Assembly (NCBI GenBank): GCA_037953625.1
Contig: CM075654.1
Span: forward strand, 26,033,501 to 26,097,500
DNA: 64,000 nt
Source of the DNA: Crotalaria pallida
Taxonomy: Eukaryota > Streptophyta > Magnoliopsida > Fabales > Fabaceae
Direction: 5' to 3'
The notes beneath the pieces are model-generated. The model made no database searches. It had not been told where the DNA came from and saw only the letters and a program-made list of their open reading frames with translations. Both the position numbers and the translations under genes were made by a program. Shown here in pieces: positions 1 to 10,071 of the stretch (positions are counted from its first letter, which is position 1; each line of letters starts with the position of its first letter).

Positions 1-536
1 AGAAATCAAGCCACGAAATTAGGAACCCTAACTTGTTATTCTTAGAGAAATTTCCACCAAAAATCCTTCACTTTCTTCAACCTCAAGCTTAAATACTTGT
101 TCCCATTCATCATGCAGCTTGACACGAAGGTCCTTAACGTGTCCACGAAGTGTTTTCGTGTCACCCAAAGGAAATCGTCGTGCGTTGACTCATCAACCGC
201 ACTAACGAGTTCTCCACTGACTCGAAAACTCGAGTATTTCCAGAAATACTCGAGTCTTTTGGTCAAATTTTCAAAAATATTTATTTTAATGCCCTTCCCT
301 CCAAAGACTTCCTAATATTGATTTTAGGTCCCCATTCAGAGACTAATATGCAAAATCTCATTTTCACATATTATTCTCTTGCTAAAATATTTTTCTATTT
401 TCGCAAATACCAATACTAACTCATAATCATCCTAATTTCTTTATGAAATATAATTATGATTAAGAAAGTAATTATAAAATAATCTTTCATAAATCATAAT
501 TGTATCACATCGGGAAACGAAATTTGGGGTGTTACA
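1..536 (+). mobile_element. 3' end of a gypsy-type LTR, cut by the window edge
   Basis: The segment ends in GGGGTGTTACA, the same terminus as the other long gypsy LTRs here (40155; on the minus strand at 3049). Immediately after it, sequence homologous to the inside of an Athila-like element begins (537 matches about 46573), so 536/537 is an insertion boundary. The expected 5-bp duplication would be GTAGT (537-541), but its partner lies outside the window. Short frames on both strands here are not recognisable as genes. Confidence 0.6.
228..255. repeat. Perfect 13-bp inverted repeat with ACTCGAGT ends
   Basis: Arms 228-240 and 243-255 are exact reverse complements separated by 2 bp. The core contains CTCGAG twice, a motif that also recurs in the copia LTRs further right. 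Confidence 0.7.
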
Positions 537-1844
537 GTAGTTAGGTAATTTTAGTTTAGTTTGCTTGAGGACAAGCTAACCTTTAAGTTTGGGGGAGTGG
601 ATACAAAGTAAAAAAAAAATTCAGATCTGAATTATTTCTCCCATATTTGGTGTTGGTTTGTGTCTTAGGTAGAGGTTTTGTAATTATTCTAGACTTAGGA
701 TTATTTTTCTGATGATAGGTGTATATACTTAGTTTAGGATTAGACTCATTGATTCATGTTACTTATTTGTTGTGCTGTAAATATTTTTGAAATTTGGTTA
801 TTTTGACAAAGTTTTTCAGAACTTGAGATTAGTGAACTGACTTTAGCTTAGTGCGATTTTGAGCCTATTTGATGGGGTATGTGAATAATTTGAAATATTT
901 TGATTTGAGACCCCTATTTCTTTCATGAGCGTGTTCACTTTAGTTTTGTGTTCTAGAACTTGACCGGTGACCATTTTGAAATTGATAATTGATTACATGC
1001 ATGAAAATGATTAAGGCATTTAGGATGGTGTTTTTGTAGCCTTCAGATATTTTTGTTGAAATTGTTTTCCCTTAATTGCCCATTTTGAGTCTGACATTAT
1101 GATTTTTCTTTGGTACCCTGCATTTATTGTATATTTTTGTGAAGTACCTTAGGAATTTTGAATGAGCAATTGAGAGAGAGACATTTCAAAAGTATGAAAT
1201 TGTGAAAGTGTTTATTGAGTTACTCTTCTTCCAAGAGAAAAGAAATATTGAAAAAGTGAAAATTGATGAATAATAAGAGAAAAGAAATTTGTGTTTGGAA
1301 GAAGTAGTAGAGTAAAATTGAAAAAGAAGAAGTTTGAAATATTTGTGTTTGAGTGTGAGTCCTCATAGTATTCATTGCTCATTCATAATTTTAGAGGGAA
1401 ATTTGTTTTGCATTTTAGCCCTTAGTTTCGTCCTTCTTTTTTTTATCCCACCTTGACACTTTTAGCCATGGCCTCATTACAACCAAAATAAAGACCTTTT
1501 GATTTGTGCGTGTTTTTAATAATTTCAATGGAGATTTTGGTCTATGGTCAAGCTTATGGTAACACTTTACTATTGAATGAACTTGAGTGAATTTATTTAT
1601 ACCCTTGATACACATGAGAGATATACACTGAGAGGTTGAGAGTGTTCACTAGTTCTGAGTTCTGACTTGTTTTGTTTCTTTAACCAAGTTTTGATATGTG
1701 TATAGCTTGTGTAAATATGTGGCTGTGTTGATGAGTCGAAGTCTTAGATTGAATATTGTACATTTTGATTTAGAAGGTAGTCTTGTGTTTATGAATTTTT
1801 ATTTTACTTTTGCCTAGGACATGCAAAATGCTAAGTTTGGGGTA
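537..1844 (+). mobile_element. Fragment of Athila-like element, 3' internal region
   Basis: This stretch aligns by eye with the non-coding 3' half of the element at 41788-49140 (about 46573-47850). It shares the GCTTGAGGACAAGC block, a purine tract near 585-600, the 'ACTTGACCGGTGACCATTTTG' block and the terminal 'CATGCAAAATGCTAAGTTTGG' block. It stops at 1844 where the LTR (TGATTTGGGTC) would be expected. There are no gag or protease sequences. It is a relic without coding capacity. Confidence 0.75.
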
Positions 1845-3048
1845 AAAGCTAAAAGATGAAAAACTTAATAAGATTATAATAATGAGATAGTTAGGGTTGT
1901 TGGACTAGGGAGTAGCTAGTAAGTGAAATAGGAACACTTAAGAAAAGAACTTAAGGAGTAAGTAATAAATAGATAAATTAATAGAATGAGATCGGACCAT
2001 AGGGTAGTAGAGAAGGAACACTAATTTATCAATAGAAAGTAGGAAGTTAAACCAACTGGTAATTGAAATGTATAGACTAGTTGAAGATAGAGTAAAGGAC
2101 TTAAATATTTTAGACCTAGACAAGATTAAATAAGTGAACTAAGACATGAAGGAAATTAATAAAAGATAGACCTAATTTAGGATTTGCCAAAAAGACTTAA
2201 ACACAAATGAATGACTAAAATGGACTAGATGGAATTAAGAATTAATAGAGATTAGAACAAAGAACGTAAACATGAAATAGGGGTTAGTCTACTAGTAGGA
2301 AAAACATAAGAGAAACTAGGGAACGATAATAAGAAGTGAGTGATTGATTAGTAAACAATAAGTTACGAAATGACAAGAGTAATAAGTAAGTAATTAACAA
2401 GGGAAAAATGAAAGAGAAGCAAGAATAAGTAATAAAGTAAAAGGAAAGAAGAGTAAGAATTAAGAATGAACAAAGAATGAGTAAGTATAGAAAAAGAGTT
2501 AAGAATAGTACAAGAGAATATAAAAGGGGAAAATAAGGATTTTAGATGGAAAGAAAAGAATAAATAAGAAACGAAATTGGAATAAGAGTAAAGAAAAAGA
2601 GAAGAGTGACTCTTCACAGGTTGGTCATAAGACCCTGTGAACAGGAAAGCTTAGCACAGGTTGGTCATAAGACCCCGTGGATTAAAAGATAGGACACTGG
2701 TTGGTCATAAGACCCAATGGATAAGAGAAGAGGACACAGGTTGGTCGTAAGACCCTGTGGATAGAAAAGTGGCACAGGTTGGTCATAAGGCCCTGTGGCT
2801 AGGAACACTTCGCAGGTTGGTCATATAACCCTGTGAATAAGAACACTCATCCCAGGTTGGTCATAAGACCCTGTGGATGTGATAGAGGACACAGGTTGAT
2901 CATAAGACCCTGTGGACAAGAGAATTAAGGAAAAGAAAAAGAAGGAATATGGTTGATCAAATGGAATAAAGTAAAGAAATAGAATAAGATAAAAGACTAA
3001 AGTATTTGGTATGCGGATGCCAGGCCAAGTAAGTACGCCCGGGATGGG
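1845..3048 (+). mobile_element. A/G-rich first part of a split long gypsy LTR
   Basis: Very purine-rich sequence, a hairpin array (2615-2914), then a unit that resumes after the large insertion: the last bases before 3049 (ATGGG) are repeated at 19502, and the text continues there as one repeat unit. The A/G-rich style also resumes at 19885-20160. The LTR's own left end is not identifiable: no TG start with a duplication matching the right end at 22526. No gene is seen. Confidence 0.5.
2615..2914 (+). repeat. Eight-copy hairpin array, period about 40 bp
   Basis: Copies of a 25-bp core start at 2615, 2655, 2695, 2735, 2773, 2811, 2851 and 2890. Each reads roughly CACAG-GTT-GGTC-ATAA-GACC-CTGTG and folds on itself: outer CACAG/CTGTG, inner GGTC/GACC, ATAA loop. 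Spacer sequence between cores varies while the cores are kept. Confidence 0.9.
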
Positions 3049-3364
3049 TGTAACACCCCGATTTGGCAACTTGAAACCACTTTTTCTCTTTGTACAAAAT
3101 GAGGTAAAATATGGGCAAAATTTATTTTTTTTTAAACATAGTTGAGCAACATGATTAGGAGAACTGTTACATTTTCAAAACTCTTTAATTAAAGGTAGAG
3201 TCCTCACATATCATACTAAGCTTCAAGTTCCAAACCGAAGTGTCACGTGACACCACACTTTGCAACTTGAACCTTCACAACTCGATTGTCCTTGTTCGTT
3301 AACTTTTGTAATCAGAGTCAGTGGTGCCCAAAATATCATTCGTTAGAATTAGATCGGGGTTTAC

Positions 3365-4763
3365 TGTTGGAAACCAACAAGCGGGTAAAATGCCTTCTAG
3401 AGGGGGGGTGAATAGAAGGATCAAGCTACGATACCCGGTTTTTTCAAAAGAAATCAAAACAGATCAAAAATAGTCAGATTTAACTAATCTACTCGAGTAA
3501 ATTGCAAGCTACTCGAGTAGACCTGAAAATTTGAAAAACCTTAATCGAGTAATACTCGATTAAACACTGAAAAACACAGAAAATTCAGAAATCAATTCTA
3601 ATCAAATCTAAACCAAAAAAAATCAATGAATCAAAATAAGAATATACAGAAAATCAATTACCCATCAATTAATGAATTAATAAAGAATACGTAATTGAAA
3701 TTCCCAAATCCTATTCACAATTGATTTTAAGTTTTTGTTGATTTTAAGAACGAAAGAATACGTAAAAGCTCAAAATAAAGAACACATGATTTTAGCCTGG
3801 TTCACTCATCTAAATATGAGCTACATCCAGTCCACCCTCTCTGATTTGGGTGATTTGCTACACTATGAACAAAAGAATTAGATTACAAGAATGTGTTAAG
3901 ATCCTCTCCTCTCTCTTGATCCTAACCCTTGTTAATTGATGTACCAAACCAATTAACTCTACCCAATTCTTGTCCAATAATTCAATTTGTTCCTTCTTCT
4001 TTGATTGAATCACGATCAATCCTTTTGAGCTTCGAGCAACTTTGATCAAATTGCTAAGAGTCTTGCTCCAACCCTTTTCTTCAAAGTCTTCAAAGAAAAC
4101 TTCACTTTGTTGAATCTTGAGAGAAGTAACCTTGTTATTACTAGATGATTCAACCACAATAGAATGCTAAAAAAAAAATGAATCTTCAATATGAGAATGA
4201 AAAGAATGAATAATGTTCTCAAATTAAGATTCACATGAACATTGATAGAGAGATGTTTTTTGGAAAGATTATTTGCTCAAGAATGTTGTGAAAATATGAG
4301 AAAAATGCTTTTCAAAATTTAGAGTTCGTAACCTTTGAAAAGATGTAAATGAAATCTTTTTAAAGTTCAGTTTTAACAGACTTTACTCGAGTAGACGAGT
4401 CCCTTAATCGAGTACTACTCGATTACTCGAGTACTTAATCGAGTAAACACTGCTAAAAAACTGATAAAAACTTTTTTCAATTAAATTCCATTTTTCACCT
4501 AATTAATTTGGAAAAGTCTTGAGCTATTTTTCTCTATCAAAGCAATCTCAATTTGTAAACATAATCAATCTTTAAATTCCAATTGAGATTACTAAACTAA
4601 TCTACCACCCACTTTCATATAAAACAAAATTAAAACAATTACAATATATATATAAGAATGAAATGATAGAATAGTCCTTGAATCTTTGTTGTTGTAGGTA
4701 ATCTATATCTTGTTGTCTTCATCAAAACATATAATTGAAAGCTTGCATTGCCTTGCCTCTTCA
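3365..4763 (-). repeat. Copia 3' LTR
   Basis: 1399 bp, nearly identical to 11948-13347. It contains clusters of TACTCGAGTA and TTAATCGAGTA palindromes at 3490-3563 and 4383-4446. Minus-strand frames in it (for example 3858-4157) are not conserved genes. Confidence 0.95.
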
Positions 4764-4777
4764 ATCTCCCCCTTTTT
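4764..4777 (-). other. Copia polypurine tract
   Basis: On the minus strand this reads AAAAGGGGGAGAT immediately before the LTR start TGAAGAGG. This is the plus-strand primer site expected next to a 3' LTR. A similar CCCCCTTTT-type tract lies nearby at 4881-4890. Confidence 0.8.
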
Positions 4778-5062
4778 GATGAATGACAAACATTAACCAA
4801 ATCATCTTCATACTCCCCCTAAATGTATGCACACTTAGGAAAAGTGTCTTTACCTACCAAAAACAATAATCCAACCTTTCTCCCCCTTTTGGCATTAATC
4901 AAAAGTTAAAAATTAACCGGCCAAAGGTGAGAATACATAATAACCAAATACACCAGAAACCAAAAAAAAATAACCCAAATCCAGAAACAGAAACATAAAT
5001 GAAACATAACACTAAGATAACAACAATCCAGAATGCAGCAAAACATAAGAAGCAATGCATTA

Positions 5063-6286
5063 TCACTGAGGTGGTGGTGGTGAGTGTGGAAACATGCGCC
5101 CAAGAGCACCAAAAAAACGATCCTCCATCGCCTGCTGGCGCGTGGCAAGATGTGCAAAACCATCACGGATCATAGCACTCTGTCGCTCTTCGATAGCATA
5201 CTGACGCTGCTCCACCTGAGCAAAATGTCCTCCTATCTCAGCAGAAAGAAAATCTCTGAGCTCCTGAAGATCAAATCCATGATAGGGAGGCGGTTGAGAT
5301 TGCTCATTACCACCATCATTCATAAAATCCTCAACATTGAATGGTGTCTCAGGGGGCGGATTAGATGAACCAGCACCTACTTGCCTTGCCATCTCCTCCT
5401 CTAATTCTTTTTCTTTCTTTAATCTCGCAATATCAGTTTTCCACATCCAATGTCGAGAAGTTGGATATTCATCCATACCAATTCCATGCAATAACGTAGA
5501 GTCAATGCATTCACGATCAGTGAGAGAAACCTCTTCTTCTTCGTCCTCAATTTCAACACCAAAATGTAACAAAAGCTTGGAAACAATCATCGGATACGGT
5601 AAAAATGCATTACCAACAGAACCAGCAGCAATGATCATTCGATCAAGAATAACTTTTGACCAATTAACAGGAATATGCTCCTTCAAAGCATAAAGCAACC
5701 GAACCTCATCATTGGTAGCTTGTGCATAATTGTGACTTGACTTAGGCATCAAAATATAAGAAATAACATAGAGTATAAGCCTATTATCCGGAGTCATATA
5801 ACCTGCATGCTTAGTACCACTATCCCATTTATATCCTTCTCTAACAGTGTTTCCAAAAACTATTGCAACATCACATTCATTTAGAATTTCACTTTGTGGA
5901 TCATTGAAAAATGTACCTTCAGTAGATAAACCAAATAATTCATTCATCACAGTGGGTGTAAATTTCAGCAGCTTGCCCTTAACCACAGATTTATAAAACC
6001 CATCATCAAACTTAAGGTTAGCATAAAACTTCCGAACAAGTCTAGGATAATAATCACAATGAAAACCTAGAAATTTCGTTAAACCTTGTTCTACAAACAG
6101 AGAAGAACAGTCAAACCTTTGATTTAAGAGCCATTTCATATTCATAAAACGCACATGACCAAAACCTCGCTTGAGAAACCCGGCTTCCCGCTGTTTCCGT
6201 TGTTCTTTGGAGTAAAAATAGGAGTCCAAATCAAGATTGACCCTTTGCTTCTTGCGTTTACCGGTAGAAGAGGATGGAGGGGCCAT
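5063..6286 (-). CDS. Copia ORF3: putative plant transposon protein-type domain
   Basis: An intact 407-codon frame from ATG at 6286, downstream of pol, where SIRE-type elements carry an env-like ORF. Residues 9-16 (TGKRKKQR) are a basic, nuclear-signal-like patch. Residues about 45-260 resemble the 'putative plant transposon protein' domain (Pfam PF20167 in my judgement), with pieces such as VRKFYANL and MNELFGLS. An acidic stretch (IEDEEEEV) follows, then a Lys/Glu-rich segment, a Pro/Gln-rich segment and a repeated QxAIEERQSA / RQQAMEDR helix-like tail. I see no signal peptide or membrane segment, so it does not look like an envelope protein. Function is unknown. A copy of its C-terminal part stands at 13647-14106. 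The domain call needs a profile search. Confidence 0.75.
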   Translation of the reverse strand: MAPPSSSTGKRKKQRVNLDLDSYFYSKEQRKQREAGFLKRGFGHVRFMNMKWLLNQRFDCSSLFVEQGLTKFLGFHCDYYPRLVRKFYANLKFDDGFYKSVVKGKLLKFTPTVMNELFGLSTEGTFFNDPQSEILNECDVAIVFGNTVREGYKWDSGTKHAGYMTPDNRLILYVISYILMPKSSHNYAQATNDEVRLLYALKEHIPVNWSKVILDRMIIAAGSVGNAFLPYPMIVSKLLLHFGVEIEDEEEEVSLTDRECIDSTLLHGIGMDEYPTSRHWMWKTDIARLKKEKELEEEMARQVGAGSSNPPPETPFNVEDFMNDGGNEQSQPPPYHGFDLQELRDFLSAEIGGHFAQVEQRQYAIEERQSAMIRDGFAHLATRQQAMEDRFFGALGRMFPHSPPPPQ

Positions 6287-6974
6287 TATGGATGCTCTTA
6301 GGGTTTTGAGAAATTGGGGGTTTTGTAAAATGGGGCAAAAATGAGTGAAATTGATGATGCAAATGAAGTAATATGAGTGAATGAGTCAGAAAGAAGAAGA
6401 AATTTGAATGAAATCAAGTGAAAAATGATGAAAAGATGAAGAAACCGTGTGAAATAGGTAGAGAAAAGCGTATTTTTAGTGAGAAGAAAGAACAAAATGA
6501 GCAAAAAAAATGTTTAATATCTGTCAGTTTTAGCACGATCTACTCGAGTACGTAATCGTTTAATCGAGTAAAACAGTGTAAAATTGACACTTAATCGAGT
6601 AACCTGCAATTTAATCGAGTATTCCAGAAAGTTTTATTTTGCATACTCGATTAAAGCACAGCTTAATCGATTAAAGTCTGATAAAATGCAATTTTTAAGC
6701 AGTTTTGAAGCACAAATCATGAAAAAACAAAGGCACAAACCATATGCACATTCTAATTATGACACAAACACATTTTGCACATAGTCAATTAAACAAAGAA
6801 GCAACCAAGCACAACACCTACTAATTATCAACATAAACACCAAAGAAATTACACATAACTAAAGTTAATCGAATCATGAGTTCTAATTTACAAGACCAAA
6901 AACAACTCTAAAAACAAAGCATTTAGAAATAGGCAAGGATTGTGAAATTGGTTAAAAAAAAATATCAAATGCAA
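6287..6974 (-). other. Copia spacer between pol and ORF3
   Basis: Non-coding spacer between the pol stop (6975) and the ORF3 start (6286). It carries a third cluster of TACTCGAGTA, TTAATCGAGTA and TTAATCGATTAA motifs (6541-6677), like the LTR. This region could hold the promoter or splice acceptor needed to express ORF3. No other gene is seen. Confidence 0.6.
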
Positions 6975-9900
6975 CTAGCCAATAGTTTGTTCATCCAAAA
7001 TGCCTAGTTCCCTTCTAATACGATAAAAAGAATCTCTAGGTAGAGGTTTTGTAAATATATCGGCTAATTGATCCGAAGTTGAAACAAATTCAATAACACA
7101 ATCACCTTTTTGAATATGATCGCGAATAAAATGATGCCTTATTTCTATATGTTTTGTTCTAGAATGAAGTACCGGATTTTTAGTTAGGTTGATAGCGGAA
7201 GTGTTATCACAACGAATAGGTACTTTAGATAAATTAACACCAAAATCAAGCAATTGTTGTTTCATCCATAAAACTTGGGCACAACAACTACCCGCCGCTA
7301 TATATTCGGCCTCCGCTGTCGACAAAGCTACACAATTTTGTTTCTTAGAAAACCAAGAGACAAGCGAGTTACCGATCAAGTGGCAAGTACCGCTTGTACT
7401 CTTTCTATCTACTTTGCAACCGGCGAAATCGGAATCCGAATATCCTACTAAATTTATAAAAGCATCACGTGGATAAAATAGTCCGGTATTGATAGTTCCC
7501 TTTAAATATTTCATGATCCGTTTAACCGAAGTTAGATGCGATTCCTTAGGATTAGCTTGATAACGCGCACACATACATACGCTAAACATAATGTCAGGAC
7601 GCGATGCAGTCAAGTATAAAAGACTACCTATCATGCCTCTATACTTGGTTACCTCTATAGGTTTGCCGCTTTCATCTTTGTCCATATGACATGTGTTGCT
7701 CATCGGTGTTGAGGCGTGCTTACATGAATCCATCCCAAAACGTTTCAAAAGCTCCTTGCAATACTTCGTTTGATGGATATAGATTCCGGCATCCATTTGC
7801 TTAATTTGAAGACCAAGGAAGAACGTCAACTCGCCCATCATTGACATCTCAAATTCGCTCTGCATAAGAGTAGCAAACTTCTTGCAAAGAAAGTCATTAG
7901 TAGCACCGAATATTATGTCATCTACATAAATTTGAACAAGTAGAATGTCATTTTCAGATTTTTCAATGAAAAGAGTATTATCAACCGCGCCTCTTTTAAA
8001 TCCTTGATTTATTAAAAATGTACTCAATCGATCATACCAAGCTCTAGGAGCTTGCTTAAGACCATAAAGAGCCTTTTTAAGTTTGAAAACATAATTAGGA
8101 AATTCATGATTTTCAAAACCCGGCGGTTGAGATACATACACCTCCTCTTGAATAAAACCATTTAAAAAAGCACTTTTGACATCCATTTGATAAAGTTTAA
8201 AATTCATGATAGATGCATATGCCAATAATAATCTAATAGCTTCTAAACGGGCTACGGGCGCATAAGTCTCATCATAATCTATTCCTTCCTCTTGACTATA
8301 TCCTTGAGCAACTAACCTAGCTTTATTTCTCACAATAAAACCCATCTCATCTAACTTATTGCGATAAACCCATCTAGTTCCTATAATGGGCCTATCGTCG
8401 GGTCTAGGGACAAGTTCCCAAACCCTATTCCTTTCAAATTGATTGAGCTCCTCTTGCATGGCCATGACCCAATTTTCGTCTTGGATGGCCTCATTTATAT
8501 TTTTGGGTTCTATTTGAGATACAAAAGCCACAAAATGACAAAAATTACGTGAAGAGCTTCGGGTTACCACTCCCTTAGCTACATCACCTATCACATTTGT
8601 CAAAGGATGATTTCGGTTAGTTTTCCATGCCAAAGGTAGACCTTCATGTACTTGTTCATGTTCATCTCCATGATTTTGAATGTTCACCTCCTTTTCTTTC
8701 TCATTTTCATCACGTGCCACTTCTTCATAAATGTCAATACCTGAAATATCAAAAGTACCCTTCTCTCCTTCCGGAGATTCATCAAATACCACATTTATAG
8801 ATTCCTCAATAGTTAAAGTTCGCTTATTAAATACCCTAAATGCTTTACTATGAGTCGAATAACCTAGAAATATCCCATCATCCGCTTTTGGATCAAATTT
8901 ACCCAAAACATGTTTTCCATTATTTAAAATAAAACATTTACATCCAAAAACATGAAAATAGGATATATTAGGTTTTCGGCCTTTAAAAAGCTCATAGGGG
9001 GTTTTCTTAAGAGAGGGCCTAATCATAATCCTATTTAGCACATGACAAGCGGTGCTCACCGCATCGGCCCAAAAATATTTTGGAACTTTACTATCGCTCA
9101 ACATAGTCCTAGCTAATTCTACTAAGACTCTATTCTTCCGCTCAACAACTCCATTTTGTTGAGGAGTTCTAGGAGCAGAAAATTGATGTTCAACACCAAA
9201 TTTTTCACAAAATCTATCAAATGCATGATTCTCAAATTCTCCACCATGATCGGTACGAATAGCAACTATACTATGATTGACTTTGTTTTGAATTTGTTTG
9301 GCAAAAGTTTTGAAACGAGAAAAAGTTTGATCTTTTGATGGCAAAAAGAAAGTCCATGTAAAACGTGAGTAGTCATCCACAATTACAAGTCCATAGTAAT
9401 TACCTCCAAAGCTCATTGTTTGTGAAGGACCAAATAAATCCATATGTAAGAGTTCTAACACCCTTGTAGAGGAACTCTCCTTTTTAGAAGGAAAAGTTGT
9501 TTTAGTTTGTTTACATTTCTTACAAGGGGTGCAAACTCCATCTATTTTAAAATTGAGCTTCGGAAGGCCAATTACTAAGTCCTTGGATAAAACTTTGTTT
9601 AATTGACCCAAGTGGACATGAGCTACTCTTCTATGCCATAGCCAAACATCATTATCTTTATTTAGAAAACATTTTGAAAACAAAGATGTAATATCATTCA
9701 AGTCAATCAAGTAAGTGTTATTCATCCGATTCCCAACAAACTTAATGGTTTGATCACACTCACTTCTAATAATGCAATGGTTAGAGGTAAAACTTACACT
9801 ATTACCAATATCACACAATTGACTAATGCTAAGAAGATTATGCTCTAAACCTTCAACATACAACACATTGTCAATTATAACATTGGAAGAGTTTCCGATT

Positions 9901-10058
9901 TTACCTATACCAAGTATTCTTCCACGATTGTTATCACCATATGTAACATGACCTTTATCTCTTGGTGTAAGCTCGATGAAGTGTCTCTTGTCTCCCGTCA
10001 TGTGCCTTGAACAACCGCTGTCCAAATACCAACGATCATCTCTCGTTCTAAGGCACAC
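6975..10058 (-). CDS. pol: Copia pol polyprotein (protease remainder, integrase, RT, RNase H)
   Basis: 1027 codons with no internal stop. Protease DSG at residues 13-15; pre-integrase zinc region about 140-182 (WHRRVAH ... CKKC); integrase catalytic D207, D270, E306 ([24 protein letters not shown]); RT from about 540 with [11 protein letters not shown] near 624-634 and YVDD at 711-714; RNase H from about 870 with D875/D877, E918, D951 and ending in [11 protein letters not shown]. All expected catalytic residues are present, so it looks functional. There is no ATG at the front: the frame opens after a TAG at 10059-10061, with GTG at 10058, and is +1 relative to gag, so pol depends on gag by frameshift, readthrough or splicing. 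The protein is processed to enzymes that copy the RNA and integrate the cDNA. Confidence 0.95.
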   Translation of the reverse strand: MCLRTRDDRWYLDSGCSRHMTGDKRHFIELTPRDKGHVTYGDNNRGRILGIGKIGNSSNVIIDNVLYVEGLEHNLLSISQLCDIGNSVSFTSNHCIIRSECDQTIKFVGNRMNNTYLIDLNDITSLFSKCFLNKDNDVWLWHRRVAHVHLGQLNKVLSKDLVIGLPKLNFKIDGVCTPCKKCKQTKTTFPSKKESSSTRVLELLHMDLFGPSQTMSFGGNYYGLVIVDDYSRFTWTFFLPSKDQTFSRFKTFAKQIQNKVNHSIVAIRTDHGGEFENHAFDRFCEKFGVEHQFSAPRTPQQNGVVERKNRVLVELARTMLSDSKVPKYFWADAVSTACHVLNRIMIRPSLKKTPYELFKGRKPNISYFHVFGCKCFILNNGKHVLGKFDPKADDGIFLGYSTHSKAFRVFNKRTLTIEESINVVFDESPEGEKGTFDISGIDIYEEVARDENEKEKEVNIQNHGDEHEQVHEGLPLAWKTNRNHPLTNVIGDVAKGVVTRSSSRNFCHFVAFVSQIEPKNINEAIQDENWVMAMQEELNQFERNRVWELVPRPDDRPIIGTRWVYRNKLDEMGFIVRNKARLVAQGYSQEEGIDYDETYAPVARLEAIRLLLAYASIMNFKLYQMDVKSAFLNGFIQEEVYVSQPPGFENHEFPNYVFKLKKALYGLKQAPRAWYDRLSTFLINQGFKRGAVDNTLFIEKSENDILLVQIYVDDIIFGATNDFLCKKFATLMQSEFEMSMMGELTFFLGLQIKQMDAGIYIHQTKYCKELLKRFGMDSCKHASTPMSNTCHMDKDESGKPIEVTKYRGMIGSLLYLTASRPDIMFSVCMCARYQANPKESHLTSVKRIMKYLKGTINTGLFYPRDAFINLVGYSDSDFAGCKVDRKSTSGTCHLIGNSLVSWFSKKQNCVALSTAEAEYIAAGSCCAQVLWMKQQLLDFGVNLSKVPIRCDNTSAINLTKNPVLHSRTKHIEIRHHFIRDHIQKGDCVIEFVSTSDQLADIFTKPLPRDSFYRIRRELGILDEQTIG

Positions 10059-10071
10059 CTACAAAAACAAG

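Noticed and set aside
2363..2617. Minus-strand hydrophobic frame (Leu/Ser/Phe-rich)
   Set aside because: Result of A/G-rich low-complexity DNA on the plus strand, not a membrane protein.
2615..2914. CRISPR-like spaced repeats
   Set aside because: Spacing is regular but the spacers are similar A/G-rich sequence, the cores vary, the context is a plant LTR and no cas genes exist.
3858..4157. Minus-strand 99-codon frame in the copia LTR, repeated at 12442-12741
   Set aside because: The duplication is just that of the LTR; no start context, no known motif, and it overlaps the AT-rich U3/R region.
5084..5693. Plus-strand frames opposite ORF3
   Set aside because: Shadow frames on the other strand of a clear coding region; they break when the minus-strand codon pattern is followed.
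5063..6286. Envelope protein (SIRE-type env-like ORF)
   Set aside because: No signal peptide, transmembrane segment or coiled-coil ectodomain pattern; the sequence resembles a plant transposon protein domain.
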